A stretch of 64,000 nucleotides of DNA from Gymnorhina tibicen (taxonomy: Eukaryota; Chordata; Aves; Passeriformes; Artamidae). The notes under the pieces are model-generated. The model made no database searches and was not told the DNA's origin. It saw only the letters and a list, made by a program, of their open reading frames with translations. The stretch lies in NCBI GenBank assembly GCA_013399875.1, contig VXAZ01008267.1:179390-243389 (forward strand), read 5' to 3'. The translations under genes were made by a program, and so were the position numbers. Positions 12,953-25,708 of the stretch are shown here, piece by piece (positions within the stretch are counted from its first letter, which is position 1; each line of letters starts with the position of its first letter).

Positions 12953-13414
12953 CTGTCATAAAAATGAAGTGCCAGTTGCCAGCCTCTCTTTTTTCAGGAC
13001 AAGACCTCATTTGTAGCTGAAAGAACAGTAAAAATCTGGTGATATCTGGCCCAGCTGCTATGTCCTGCTGACAGCCAGCACAAAGCAAGATGCTAGAGAG
13101 AAAAAAGAGGCAGGTTTCCACTGAGATGTCAGACACGCAATTTTCTAATCTGAACATGGGCTGTTTAAGAGCTGCTGAGTCATTACTGACCACTGACCCT
13201 GGCATCCTCGCAAACATCATTGTTCCTAACCTGAACATCTTCAGTTCTAGTTCGGCAGCATCAGCAACGGAAGCAAACAGGGATGATGAATAAAAGAAGC
13301 AAAAGGAAGAAAATGAACAACCCTCAGCATTTGATAGCACTGTGAATGTAACAATTCTTTCAAATATCCATTAATTAGTTAGCATTGACTTGCAAGTGCT
13401 TAAGGCATTCATAC

Positions 13415-13451
13415 ATTTTTCTAGACCACCATTCTTGTCTGTACCAGTTGC
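13415..13451 (-). CDS. Possible 37-nt exon of unit C
   Basis: A very good acceptor (a long T-rich tract ending TTTTTTTTACAG) is followed by 37 bases and a donor-like AAAAAT|GTATGAATG. Two frames are open. One gives ATGTDKNGGLEK, the other NWYRQEWWSRKM. The exon is short, so open frames are expected by chance and the acceptor is the main evidence. It may be a decoy. Confidence 0.2.
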
Positions 13452-14706
13452 CTGTAAAAAAAATTTCAAAAAATAAAGTTGAAAATATCCCCAAATCACA
13501 TGCCAGCTGTGCCTGATGGGCAGAAGCATAGGAGTTATTTATACCTCCCATGCTGTGCTTTCCTAAGATATCTTTACAAAATTAATTGCTTCTAGAACTT
13601 AAACGAATTCTTGAGCAAGAAACCTATAAATATTAATGTTTTGAATTAAAATTGTTATTTTTGAAGATTGAAATGGTTGGTTTTTTAAACTCTTAGCGGT
13701 CTGTTTCTGAGGCTACATATATCTGACAAAAAGTACTCTTTCCTTTGGATTTTCAAATTCTTGAATCTTAGGAGAAGAATGAGAAAAGGCAAAGAATGAG
13801 GAAAAAGTTTTATATGTCTGTTGTTTTTCCACTACTACTTTGAAAGCCTTAAAAATATACATATATATTCATTAGTAGAATTTGTTCTGAACTGAGTAAA
13901 ATCTGTCCTACACATGGTGCTTTTCTTGTTTTTTTCTAACTATGGGCATAAAGTTTAAACTCTGATGAAAATTAATTAAAGAATCATAAACCATGTAATT
14001 CTGTAACTGTATTGAAACACTTTCCACATCTGTACATTTTGACAATCACTGTATTTTAAGTACTTCTAGATCAGTCTGTAACAGACTCCTGGATTTGTCT
14101 AATGAGAGTTATCAACTCAAACTCAACAATAAAAAGTTTATTTCTTTCTGTACCTTAATTTTCCAATAATTAATCTTCTGTTATTGCAACTTGGTAGTCC
14201 ATTATACAAATCATATTTCATTTAACTCCCCTGAAATCTCTCACAAAATATAGTTTCTACCAAACCTATTATAAACCTTTGCTTGTGACATTCACACAGG
14301 CAACCAGGAATGTTAGGAGTTCAAAAACTTAATTCTTATTTACAGTAGCACAGCCCAGATTCTTTTAGGTTCCAAGTGTTCTTTCTGATTTAGAATGGCC
14401 TTTTCCTCTTTAAGTTTAAATTGACCTTTTATTTTGCAGTGTACCTAACAGAACTTTGCCCTGTACCAAACAGCTCCCTTTGACTAGCATCATTACTCTT
14501 TGTATAGGAACGAGGAAGAATATTTATTTCTGTAGAGGGGAAAACCTCTAACTACATGTACACAGGATATAACATAGCAAACAAAAGCTGGCAATCACCT
14601 TACTAAATAAATAAATGTCGTTGTGTCAGTTATCTCTTAAATGCTATCAAACCCCTAATGGCTAAACCTTTCCCCTTCAAATGCAAAAGCACCAGAGCTA
14701 GAGTGT

Positions 14707-14723
14707 AAAAAAAAAAAAAAAAA
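14707..14723 (+). repeat. A17 homopolymer
   Basis: A run of 17 A residues. On the minus strand it is a T17 tract followed by ACACTCTAG, a strong acceptor shape. The frame after it reads SGAFAFEGERFSH and stops; I treat this as chance. Confidence 0.9.
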
Positions 14724-17700
14724 GTCAGCAGAAATAGGGTATTTGATATGGCTTGTTGCAATTGGTTTATCTGGAGCTTTCCTGAAGTCCATGCAGAGCA
14801 TGCAGTTTATTCCAGCAACAGTAGCTGACAGAGTGGTTTGCATTTGGTGCACTTTCTCCTTTCAATAGCATTCTCTTCTGCAATTTGAATCATTACAGAA
14901 CCTAGTTACGGGTTTAGCAAAAGGTCTGTTACTTCCATAGAAGGAATGTTCCAAAGGGAAGCTCATTCTAGCATATCTATGCCTGTTGAAGATAAATAAT
15001 GTATATCCCAACGTATAATGTACTTCCTACAACACAAGCATTTTATTAAAAAAAAATACAAAGAACTTCACACAAAACAGTACTCAAAAAAATTTTTGTT
15101 TTAAGTAACAGTTCGGTATTTTCTATCTTTACATGCAGAGAAGTCCAAAGTAAGGCCCAAAACATCATATAACTGTAGCTAATTATGACTGGTAAAAATC
15201 TGGATACATACACTTCCCTCATGAGCATTCACACTCTAATGCCCAATTTACATGGAAGGTGTTACAGTATAGACTGCTGAAAAACAGGTATGGCAAGGAA
15301 AAAGTATACATGTAGGTATGAATGCTTAGCAATAATGGAAGCTAGACCAACCCCAAAATACCCAACCCCACCCCCCATCTTCAGTCATACAGAAGAAAAA
15401 CGAGCAAATATAAAAAGGCTTCTACGCAAAAGACAGGAGAGCAAGACTCAGTGATCCAGCTGAGCTGAGACATACATGCCCACCAAGAGAGGCAGTCGGC
15501 CTCTCACTGCTAGACAGGTGATCCTGGACATTCTTTTACATGAACCTCAACATCCACCCTCCTTCCCTTGAGATCATTCACTTAAGTATGCTGGGTATTC
15601 TTCAGCTTCAGGGAGGTACTTGTCTTCGACCAGTTAGTATGTTATCCTTACAGCCTTGTTATCTTCCTCCAGCCTACATCCACTTATAGACCTTGTTATT
15701 CCACACTTACCCAGGAACAAAGAAAGAAGGGGAAAAAAACCCCACCCAATGTTCTCTTTACATACCAAATTTTACTACAGAGAACGTTACTAGCACCTCA
15801 TTTAATGGAATATATGCCAACACACCATATATCAGGAAATGCAATGACTCATTATGTGACTCAAGATGTACTGCACAAGAGGCCATCATCAAAGGCCACA
15901 TAAGTTCATAAACAGATCCAAGTATGGAGGTTACACTCCAGAATGCATTAATACATTGATACAATCACATTGTATTGGGCGATTAACTACTGACAGAAAC
16001 TTGCTCTTCCCATGACAACTGAGAGACTATGGAAAAGTCATCATATGTCCCTTCTACAGGGAAAAAAATTTGCTGCTCGAGCAGTACACAGACCTGTAAC
16101 TACATTTACTAAAACAAAGTACACTTAGATGCTTTTTTTTTCCAAAAAAGCAGAATTTGGTAGATTTTTCAAAACTTAACACATTTGGATTCATTTTTCA
16201 TTAAAAAGATTAACTTTTCAATATGTCAAAACAATTTTGGAGGATATAATCATAAACAGAATTGTTACTTTCTCTACAAAGAACCTATCAGGTTTCAGCA
16301 TACAAGGCAACTGACATGATCCTTTGAAGTCAAAGTTACAATACAGAAGAAGTTTCCTACAAAAAAGACTGAGCATATTATTGTTTGGGATGCTTAATAC
16401 TAGAGAAATAAAGTTAACACCCTACTTAATATTGTACTTATTTAATGACTATTATTGTTTTAGAGGCAACAAAAATAGTATCTCATGAAAACAGGATTTC
16501 TCTAAATTGTGAAGTAATACTGATTTTCCCACTGGAATATAAAAGCTGTATGAAATTTCTCTAGAGCACCACAGTGCCACTAATAACTCTTAGCCCAAAG
16601 GACAGTCTGGAGGAGAAGCAATCATGTAATGTCAAAGACCAATTTTTTCCTCAGGTTTTATTTTTCTTTGCAGTTTAACAGTTAATGGGAAAACAAGTTG
16701 AAATTTATCATACAATAATGATTCCTAATATATTAAAAGCTTGTGGTTTTATCACTCTTTAAAACTATAATCCACCAGCAAATTGCCACAGAAGCAGCAA
16801 ATCTGTGATTTTACTAAAAAGCCATGCACACCTTCACACGTCCTCCACCTCACCCATCTTCTCCTAAAGAACAAGACTGTCAAGAAAACATGTGTTTTCC
16901 CAGAATTCTTCCTATGGTCCTTTTTCATATACATTCCTATCATGCCACTGTAACATGACCTTTCTTATTTAAATTACAGCTTCAGTGCTGTCCTCAAACA
17001 AAAAGTCACAGGATAAAAATGAATCCATTATATCTACTTTGTTAAATACTGTATTAGCAGAGCAGAACCTCTCTTGAGAGCCAAGAGTTCATTTTTGGTT
17101 GGCAAAGGAGGAAGTAATCTTCAGTCAAACTAATCCTATGGGAAGGTAAGTGAATCTTAAAAAGCAAACTCCAAGTGCTTTTTTTCATTCACAGAAAGAA
17201 TGATTCAAAAGTATCTGCCAGGCAGCTCCCCAGTTTTCATGTGCTTGTCAGCACCTGGCAGACATAGCTCCAATAATTCACTTGCTTTTAAAGTTGCTCC
17301 ATTTCTTTCTGATTTTACAATGCAGTTTCCAAACCAACTGCTGTACAGGCAGATACAGCTCGCCTTCCTGGCAGGACTTTGTTTCCAGGCTCACAAGTCT
17401 AAGTAACTTTGAAAATCACTGTCACAAACCCTTATCAAAAAGAGGCCAAGGGCAATGACCTCAATGTAGCTTTGGCAGGTGTGTTGTTAAAGTGCAGCCC
17501 TGTTCTCTTAACCAGCGTTAAGTTCTTGATATATATGCATGACTTCTGAATCAAGCTGAGCAAGGTGGTATGAAAAATCCCACGAAGCACCTCCAAAACT
17601 GATTTACCAGAAGATAGGGATGAATTCAAGGACAGAGAAGCACCCACACACAGGAGTACCCTTCTGTTTAGTCCCTTCTGTCTACCAGATAGACACAGCA

Positions 17701-20084
17701 CAACTGCAGCGCAGCAGCAGAAAGCTGTGTGATAGGTTTTAGAAAGACTATACATCCTATTTAAAAAAAAAAATCCAGAAATAATTCTTAATTTCCAAAC
17801 AAGACACGACTATTACTACAGTGTATCTTGGAAACACAGAAAAGCTTTTAATAAACCAGTAGTGGATTGTACTTGTGTTTACTGGAAAGCCATTGTTCCT
17901 GTCCAGACTGTAAGCCCCAGAAACAGATGCCTAGTTTTCACTAAAACTTGTGTCATGTCTTACAGAAAGGTATTTATTACTTAATGCTTTTCACTGTAAG
18001 CAGTGTCACATTTAGTTTTTGAACCCACATATGGCATTACTAAATGCAATTCTCATGGCATCCAGACCCCTTAACCTTAAATGAAGGTTTCTGTGGACAA
18101 AATGTAAGAGCTTTCTTACACCAAGCAGTATAAATAACAATCAAAATTAGTATTTTTCCTACAATTTAGAAACTCAGAAGAATGGTTAGACAGACCACAT
18201 ATTGAAACTGCAATGGTCTAAACAACAGAATCCAAGAACATTGAGATACATCATCACAACTAAGATTCCTTAAATACTATGGAATCAAGCAACTTGAGGA
18301 CAAGCCAGTATAAAGCCCCCATTACAGTCACAACTTCAGTAAGCAAATAGTTCTTACGCAGGAACATCCTCACTTCACTGCTGGATTAGAAGAACATTCC
18401 TGACTCCATTTAAAAAGAAGTAATGCCTAAAATTGTTGGCACAGAGACAGCATTCTGAAACTAGGCCGTATGAATGTCACTTCATTGTTGTTACTGAAAG
18501 AAAAAAGATCAACTACAATAAAACCTTAGCCAGCACTGCAACATTATGCCAGCTAAGCAAGCCCTTAACCAGACCCATGGAGCTTTGCTGCCTTTCTGCT
18601 ACACACTTAAACACTCTCTGCAGATGCTTATTTTTATGTACATGGAAATGCATGCAAGCATACCCACTCCTCTTCTGACATCTTTCAGCATATAAAAATT
18701 TTAAGTTAGGATATAAACCATAAAAAGTAGCATTTGCACCTAAAAATTTTATAAAAACACAGCAAAAACTTCTCTCAGTAATTTCTTAGCATATGAATGT
18801 TTACTGAATTTCCAAAGACATCCTCAGCATAAATATTGTGTAATTCCTTGCTCTGCACATACTGCATCACTTGATTTGAAGATGTTCTAGGAACAAAGCA
18901 AATGGCTTGCCCACTCTAGCTCAACTCACTAAGGTATGCATGTGAATCACAGTCCTTGGAGCCGGTACAGGCTGCACAGAGGGCTCTGCTCCCGGCCAGT
19001 CTGCACAGCGCGCCATCAGAATGCGACTCTCGCACGCTCACAGAGTAGACGTGCAGCTATGCTGGAATCACAACCATTTTCACAAATGGAGTCACAGTCC
19101 TGGAAAAGTGAAATAAACCCCAGTTATCTCACTGGAGCACACAGAAAATTGGTTCGTTGGTAGATGATCCAAGTGCCACTGCCTGATGAAGGAGTCAGGA
19201 AGATCTTACTCCGTTGTGCTTACATAACAGAGGGCATAAAGGAGAAAACATAGCAACATATATAACCTCTTCTCAGACACCCTTTTTATTATTATTACTC
19301 TCTATTTTATTATTATTTATCTTGTTGCAGCTGACAATTATCTAGTCTAGAAGCTGCAATTTATCTCCTTATCTATACAATTATACATCTAGTTGCAGAC
19401 TGAATTTATTGTAACTGATTGTATCCTATGATTTACTTTAGTTTGGAAACAATATACATGAATCAACTTCATGGATTTTTAATCATTTTCATACGGCAGC
19501 TTCAACTTCTACTATAAAATACTAGAAAAATCCTTCCGGTTATCTCTATTGCAACAAGAGTGTTAATAACTACCAAGTACAATTACAAGGTATAATTTGG
19601 AACAGGTACTGTTAATCTGCAAAACACAAATTAAACAAACTAAAAAGCAAAACCTGTAAGGATACCTGCTCTGAAACATGCATCGCTTTAACTTATAAGA
19701 CAATAGCCGAGAAGTTATCAGTCCAAAACATGAATTACAGCAGTTAACACAAAAAGCAAATCAGGTCTGAATGAGCTATTAGGACAAACTAATCATCTGC
19801 ATACTCTCCTAGCACTGATTAATACACTGTACAATAAATAATTTGCTACTAATTACTTCAAACAAGTCAGACAGGTGAATATATACTACTGTATTGGGGT
19901 AAAAATCCTAATGGAGGTATTTTGATGAAGTGGATGGTGAGTGGAAACTCTGCGTCCCAGTACATCTCAAGCAGCAATTAATGAAACATAACGCTGAGAT
20001 ATCAGTTACCTCCAGATTATAACTTTTTTTGTTTTTACAAATACAAGAAACTTAAGACATACGAAATACTCAGCTGACGTTCAA

Positions 20085-20092
20085 TTACGTCA
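20085..20092. promoter_or_regulatory. CRE-like site (TTACGTCA)
   Basis: TTACGTCA differs at one base from the CREB/ATF palindrome TGACGTCA. A second half-site, TGACGTT, lies ten bases to the left. CpG is rare in this AT-rich stretch, so two CpG-containing CRE-like motifs about 0.7 kb downstream of the unit C start are mildly suggestive. Functional use is inference. Confidence 0.3.
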
Positions 20093-20713
20093 TCTTTATC
20101 ACCTCCTGGCGCCCTGTCACGAAGTTGCTGTGCTTACGTTAGCAAAGCCTTCTACACAATGAGAGGCAGCTCCCAGCCCGAGACCCTGCATTGAAGCATG
20201 TGTGAAGGGGTGATGTGAGGACAGACGGGTTGTCTGAACCAAGAGCAGCATCCTTGCTTCACTGGTTCAATTCAGACAAGGAATCCTCCTAGAAACTCTC
20301 ATTTCAGGCCATTTAGAAGATCAAAGTGGGCCGTTTTTGTAGGCATAATAATAGGTTTGAGGCACAAAAATAATGCCCCCCCTGTAAAATACACTGTCCA
20401 AGGGTGACTGATCTGCTTCAAAGGAGCATTTGGAGCTTGACAAAACTAAGACATAGTGTCAGCATCTGGCAACTCCGCAGAGATAAGCATCTACTTATCC
20501 CCTCTCTTGGACAGCAAAGGGTGCAAAGAACTTTACCAGACTGAAACAACTGCAGCCTAAGAAGATAAAATAATAAATATGTACATACAAAATCTTACAT
20601 GAGAACTAAGAAGCAGATAGCTCTCAGACTCGCTATGTCAAGTTGTACCAGGGCACAGGACCACAAAAATCCTGGTTTTTAAAGGGCAATTTCACACGGC
20701 AGCATGCAAAACG

Positions 20714-20732
20714 AAAAAAAAAAAAAAAAAAA
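20714..20732 (+). repeat. A19 homopolymer and A-rich tract
   Basis: A run of 19 A residues continues into an A/G-rich tract to about 20,748. It sits in the first intron of unit C, 70 bases from the exon 1 donor, as a T-rich tract in the transcript. Confidence 0.9.
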
Positions 20733-20798
20733 GGAAAAGAAAAAAAGGATACGATATCTGCTACGCTGCTGTAGTTCCCGGTGCAGCAACATACTTAC

Positions 20799-20874
20799 TG
20801 CTGCTGCCGCTCCAGGATTTCAGCAGGGACTTAATGCTGATCTCGAAGAAGAGGGAGTCCTGCAGGCTGAGCAT
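20799..20874 (-). CDS. First coding exon of an unidentified minus-strand gene (unit C)
   Basis: Seen directly: an ATG at 20,874 in a good context (GCACC before the ATG, A at -3) opens a frame of 25 codons starting MLSLQDSLFFEISIKSLL. The frame ends one base into a codon at a strong donor, GCA|GTAAGTATG. The exon lies inside a CpG island. The peptide is an amphipathic, leucine- and serine-rich stretch with no clear signal peptide. It looks like a conserved N-terminus, but I could not place the family, so I give no name. Exon 2 must begin with two bases completing a codon; I did not find it with confidence. Start choice, splice site and island context agree, so the exon is likely real. Confidence 0.72.
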
Positions 20875-20996
20875 GGTGCGGGCAGGGCGGAGCGGGGCGC
20901 CGGCCGCGCCGCCGCCTCCGCCAGCACCCGCGGGAGGGACGTGCCAGTGCCGCTGTGACGCAGGGCCCGGAGGGCGGCGGGCGGGGGGCGGCTCCG

Positions 20997-20997
20997 N
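20997..20997. other. Ambiguous base (N) in the CpG island
   Basis: The only non-ACGT character in the window lies in a run of G and C just upstream of the first exon of unit C. It probably marks a position where read support was weak in extreme GC. A length error in the nearby G runs is possible. Confidence 0.95.
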
Positions 20998-21105
20998 CAC
21001 GCCCCTCCCGAGGGATGCTCCCAGCCCACACAGGCACAGCGACGGAGCTACCCAGCCCTTGGCAGCCGAACGAAGCGACTCCTTGAAACTACAACCAAAA
21101 GGGGC

Positions 21106-21113
21106 TATAAAAG
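21106..21113 (+). promoter_or_regulatory. Plus-strand TATA box beside the CpG island
   Basis: TATAAAAG in the context GGGGCTATAAAAGGCTG matches the TATA consensus closely on the plus strand, about 50 bases to the right of the 20.8 kb island. Such a site could drive a divergent non-coding transcript. AATAAA signals follow at 21,139 and 21,179, so any transcript ending there would be very short. Alternatively this is a decayed LTR piece. No coding frame is attached. Confidence 0.3.
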
Positions 21114-21392
21114 GCTGTTTGTGCTTTACAGAGTTTTAAATAAACTTCCAACCGATCTGTTAAAATCGTGATGAATTAAATAAACTGCCCAGCGCTGCTC
21201 TGCACAGTGCCAAAAGCCAAACAAGCCTTCTACGCTAAAAGATCAGCAAAATCAAAAGCGGGCAACGGGACGGAAAATCACAAATGTGAAAAACAGAATC
21301 ACAGTGGAGGGCAGCAAGGCCATAAGTATTTCCAGGGTGGATGCCTGCAAGAGAACTACAGCCAATTTAGGTCTGACACCTACAGCCAGTAG

Positions 21393-21545
21393 CAGTTCTG
21401 GATGTCCCATCCCCAGAAGTGTTCAAGGCCAGGCTCAATGACTCTCTGAGCAACCTGGTGTGGTGAAGGTGTCCCTGCTATTGCACGAGGCTGGAACTAG
21501 ACTAGCTTTAAGGCCCCTTCCAACCCAAATCCTTTTATGATTCCA
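21393..21545 (+). mobile_element. CR1 LINE 3' end fragment
   Basis: The sequence follows the 3' end of chicken-type CR1. It contains GTGTTCAAGGCCAGGCT, then GAGCAACCTGGT, then the terminal CTTTAAGGCCCCTTCCAACC and a last ATGATTCCA close to the CR1 end repeat. Only the last about 150 bases are present, as usual for 5'-truncated copies. It lies in the plus orientation just upstream of the unit C island. It is good evidence for a sauropsid genome. Confidence 0.85.
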
Positions 21546-24500
21546 CTAGGTCTTTGGAGTTTGGTTGGTGGTGTTTTTTTCTTTACTGTCTTTTAAAGGA
21601 CTTGATATATTTGGGGTTTGTTTGGTTTGGCGTTTTTTCTTACTGTCTTCTAAAAGACTTGACACAATTTTGGTATTTTTGATAGTTTACTCTGTCCAGT
21701 ATCATCTCAAACACCACTGTCCAAGAGACTGGAAAGTCTCTTAGAAGTAACAGTTCTGGATTCCTAAGGATGCAATCCAACACCGCCTTAGGTACCACTA
21801 AGGCTGTAATGCCATTCTTTTGGGATAAAGCAAGATACTCTACCAATAGCCTTTTCCCACTTCAGCACCAGGTAAAGCAGTTTGAGATAAACTTTCTTCA
21901 CCTTGTCCACACTACCAGATACAACCAAAAAGTGGTGGCTCTGTCAGCTTGAGGTGTCATCTTTACACAGATCAAAAACACACCTGAAAGTGTCTCAAAA
22001 TTTTATTGGATAATTCAAAAATTTCAGAAACATTTCTACATACTGACAGGAAGAAATGACATGGAGAAAGTAATGCTTGTTTCCATAACTGCCACCAAAT
22101 TACATGTGTAACACTACCCTTGGGTCAAGTAACAGAAAATGAGAGAACTGGATGCTGAGATTATTGTAGCAGGGGCTGCCAACAGCCATTTAATTAGGTC
22201 TACTTAAATTATAACTTGACCTACACCATACAGATGAACCAAAAACTCATGTGGATCCAAGGCAGACTGATTAACTAAATCTGCTTTAAGGTGATTTTTA
22301 AAAAAATCCACAGTTTCAAAACTGCTGCCTATACTGTACTAGGAGTAAACAAGCCATGAGGGGGAAATAATACCTGTGTCCTCAGATAAATTAGAATTAT
22401 CTGAAGTTGTAGGAAAGATTTAAGAATAGTGTACATCAAATACTTTTAAGGTTTGGGGTTTATTTGTGGTTTTGGTTTTGTTTGTTTGGGGCTTTTTTAA
22501 TCTATATTCCCCACCCCAAAAAGACAAAATAATTATCCCTAACAGTGTTGACATAAACCAGTTGATGTAAAACTAAGTGGTTCTACGTGACAGGTCTAAC
22601 ACAGCAGCAGAAAGACACTGGAGAAAGAGTAGGACAAGCCTGTCACTGCATTAGGCTGGTTCAAGCACTCACTCAGGAGTCACTCAGGAAATGAAGTTTT
22701 ATTAAGAGAGAGACTGGTAATATTGTTCAGTTTTCATAGATTAAAAATAATCCAAATTTCCCCATGCAAAAAATATTTTTCTATAATAAGACACTAAATT
22801 GCTACCTATATCCAAATAGTACTTTTTTCTTCCCAAAGAGGGTACAGAACATGCATCCACAGAGTAACTCTTTGGAACTTTGCATCAAACTTGCTTTCAT
22901 AAGCCTGTTTCAGGTGGTACTGCCGATGTAGAAGGTAGTATTACCTCATATTCCTTTTCATCACTCCTTTTATGAATACACTCAGTTACACTTCAAGCGT
23001 TCCTTTTTCCTCTTAATAAATAAGATATAACAGATGATGTATTTTGTTAGGAATAGGATATAAAGGTCAGATTTTGGAACCAGCTGATGAATTTCACCAC
23101 TAATTTGAAAGACTGTATTAATTATGGTTGGTCTCTGACTGCCTTTAACACTGGGCTACAGAGACTTCTTCAAAGGAATCGTTGTTAACAGTGTGCATTC
23201 CAAAATCATGAGCCAACTCTCTCAGCACCTCAAAAATAATGACTTTTAAAAATACACTTTGGGTTCTTTGTAATTGCCCTTTCCCCCCCTCAGTTTTTAT
23301 TATTTAAGTTATTAGTGCCAGAAACTTATTAAAAAACAATCATCCCAGAAACCCCAGGAGATATACTAAAACCTACAGAAATACTAATCTCCATGTTCCA
23401 CCTTCTGGAGTCCTGTTAAGAAGACTTTCAACAAACAGAGAAGTTGTCAGTATTTCTGGTAAGTAGCATTTCAAAATTAAATGATTACTAGGAAATCTTT
23501 TTCAAAATTTGCATTTATTTATGACATTGAGGTGTTTGGCCAAGCAAGCTACATGGCCTTCCACCATGGCATCTGAGATTTTGTAGCACTGTTATTTATT
23601 CATAGTATCAACTAACAATCACCATCAATCTGGTTTCCTCAAGGATACTAGCAATTACTTTTAAATGATTATTGGAAAATATTAGCACATTAACAATTTC
23701 TAAGAAATGAGAACTGTGTGTACCAAGAGTATAAGCTTTTCCTTCTAAAGATTTCAGTAGATGCATTGAAGACTAGGAATATATAATATTAGGAACAAAA
23801 ATATTTTGAAAAGAAAAATGTTCTTTTAATACTCCATGAATATGCATGCTCTCATACACACAGGCACAGACATAGCAACTTTGATTAAATGAACATCACT
23901 AATTTATTAGACTTAAAAATGGTTTACACCAAATATTTTCACAGTCCCCCCCTTCCCCCAAGAAAGGAGAAGACAAATTATCAGTCCAAGTCCATTTAAC
24001 AAGTGAGGTAATGGGTCTGTCAGTATCTTAGACCTATCAAACAAGCATCAGTGTCATAAGAGTTATCTTATTGTACAACTGTGCACAAGCCTTATAACAT
24101 TTCTTCTTCTTCTTCACAGCTCAATTTAACTGCTTGTATAACCAAAGATGTATGGATAACAATGACTGCTGTATCAGACCTTTTGGGTTTTGGTTTTCCT
24201 TTGAAATGAGTTAATGAAACAACCTACCAAATACTAGAATAAACAGACAATTTTGGTATAAATCACAAAGTTTAAAATGTAACCTTTTATTTTTAATCAA
24301 AACAAGAATAGTAGAAGCAGGAAAGAAAAATTATGGAGCACAAGCCTCTGAACTTTGGACAAGGACAGACAAGGCCAATTCATTGAGAAGAATCCAACAA
24401 AACTCGTTGTGCAGAGTTACAGGATATCACCATCTTGTATTTCTAGAACTGTGTTAGAAAAATGTCACTTACAGCATGGATTTTTTCCAGTTCCTCCTTC

Positions 24501-25536
24501 TCAGAGAGGAAAATGAAATAGTCTTCTGGAAAGTACACTGTGTCTAAAACTGAGAGCAACAAGTATGACCACTAAAAATACCTATCCCTTTGAGTACTTA
24601 TAAGAGAAGTGTCCCATAAGATTAATACTTTACTATTGTAGATAAAATGAAAAATAAAGCAGATGTATTTAAATATAAGCAAATAGCTTTGATCTGGAGC
24701 TGGTTCATATAAGGAAAAAATCCAAAAAGAAAATAAGAAATTGGGGATTTCTGCATATTTTTATTAATAGGCTGAACATTACACAATTCCAATAAATACA
24801 CAGTATATGCTGATCCCAGTATTTGCATACCTTTTGATTCTGGATCAATTTCACTTCTAAAGGGAACAGACTACTATAAAGTCTATCTTTGATACTTTCT
24901 CAAGAGGCAAGGTGAGGTATGCATGAATAAGCACACTGGTCTCAGTAAGCTCTTAGAAGAACATGACAAGAATTGGACTGTAGGTGCAGTAAAGCAGAAG
25001 TGCTCAATCTGCAGACGCAAGCTGTTTGTACTCTACTAAAATGATTAATCCAAGTGCCCAGTCCACACCACGCTTTCTGCTCAGATATGAAAAACTCTTA
25101 GTAAAGAGGATGGCTAGAAGCAAATTGCTCAAGCTGCTTCAGTGACCTAAGTCAGCAGACTCCAGGCTGCAAATAGACTGATACATTACAAGATTCACGC
25201 GCCGTAAGCCCAGCTGCTCCAGGAAGTATTAGACTGTCCATCTGTGGTACCATTCATCCATAGCACGCTTGACCTGTACAAGCAAAGTCCATTCAGCACT
25301 TCAACACACACCTCTTAGATGGAATATTCAGTACCTGTACAGTAAACCCAGACACATGACAGGTAAATTTGTCTTGAGCTTTTTAATAGCTAGAGGACCC
25401 AAGCAATGTAAGAGATCAAAAACTATCACACTGTAGATAATACAGATGACAGAACTTTTCTTTATTTGTAGAATTAGGTATTTAATAAAAACATTTCTAA
25501 AAGGATCATTATCCATAGTAGGATCAATACATTTAC
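21546..25536. other. Probable intergenic stretch between units B and C
   Basis: AT-rich, with no exon that I can support on either strand. It begins with a CR1 tail and is otherwise unique. The 3' end of unit B, if the 25.6 kb exon is real, should lie here or in the next stretch. Confidence 0.4.
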
Positions 25537-25708
25537 CACAAATGTGTATGCAAAGGCTATTTGCACAGCTTTGCTTTAATTCAAGTAACATCATGCCATT
25601 TTCTAGGAGCTGCCCAGAGACATTGCTGGCAGCTATTTTGAACAATGTACATAAAGTAAGTGCCATATGAATAATAACTGCTGCTTCTGTAACTGCCAGA
25701 GATCTGGC
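25537..25708 (-). CDS. Candidate 172-nt exon of unit B
   Basis: The acceptor GTGTTTGCCACAG and the donor TGTG|GTAAATGT bound 172 bases in which only one frame is open. It starts ARSLAVTEAAVIIHMALTLC and continues with a leucine-rich, helical stretch containing several cysteines and an NVS site. Fifty-seven open codons in AT-rich DNA, delimited by splice sites, is moderately unlikely by chance. The alternating hydrophobic pattern could be a HEAT- or armadillo-like helix pair or a membrane helix; I cannot tell which. Confidence 0.4.

Larger units (their letters stand above)
9231..20798. other. Intron-like stretch downstream of the unit C first exon
   Basis: Mostly AT-rich unique sequence. Two weak short exon candidates lie at 12.9 and 13.4 kb, the old repeat-like block with tandem units is at 9.9-10.5 kb, and the A17 and A19 runs are here. 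I see nothing else in it. Confidence 0.5.
20750..21060. promoter_or_regulatory. CpG island promoter of unit C
   Basis: This GC-rich, CpG-dense stretch stands out sharply from the AT-rich flanks. It contains the first coding exon of a minus-strand gene (20,799-20,874), so it is very likely that gene's promoter and first exon. The minus-strand transcription start should lie between about 20,880 and 21,050. CpG islands in vertebrates usually lack a TATA box, and I see none on the minus strand here. Two CRE-like sites (TGACGTT at about 20,075 and TTACGTCA at 20,085-20,092) lie in the first intron. The single ambiguous base of the window (20,997) falls inside the island. Confidence 0.8.

Noticed and set aside
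13090..13340. Overlapping frames on both strands (67 and 131 codons)
   Set aside because: Neither has convincing splice boundaries or a family match. Mutual openness on both strands suggests composition rather than coding.
17111..17146. Plus-strand segment with a strong donor (GGAAG|GTAAGTG)
   Set aside because: The acceptor is weak and no other plus-strand exon is near.
20100..20290. tRNA-like B box (GGTTCAATTC)
   Set aside because: No matching A box, no cloverleaf pairing and no terminator run at the right distance.
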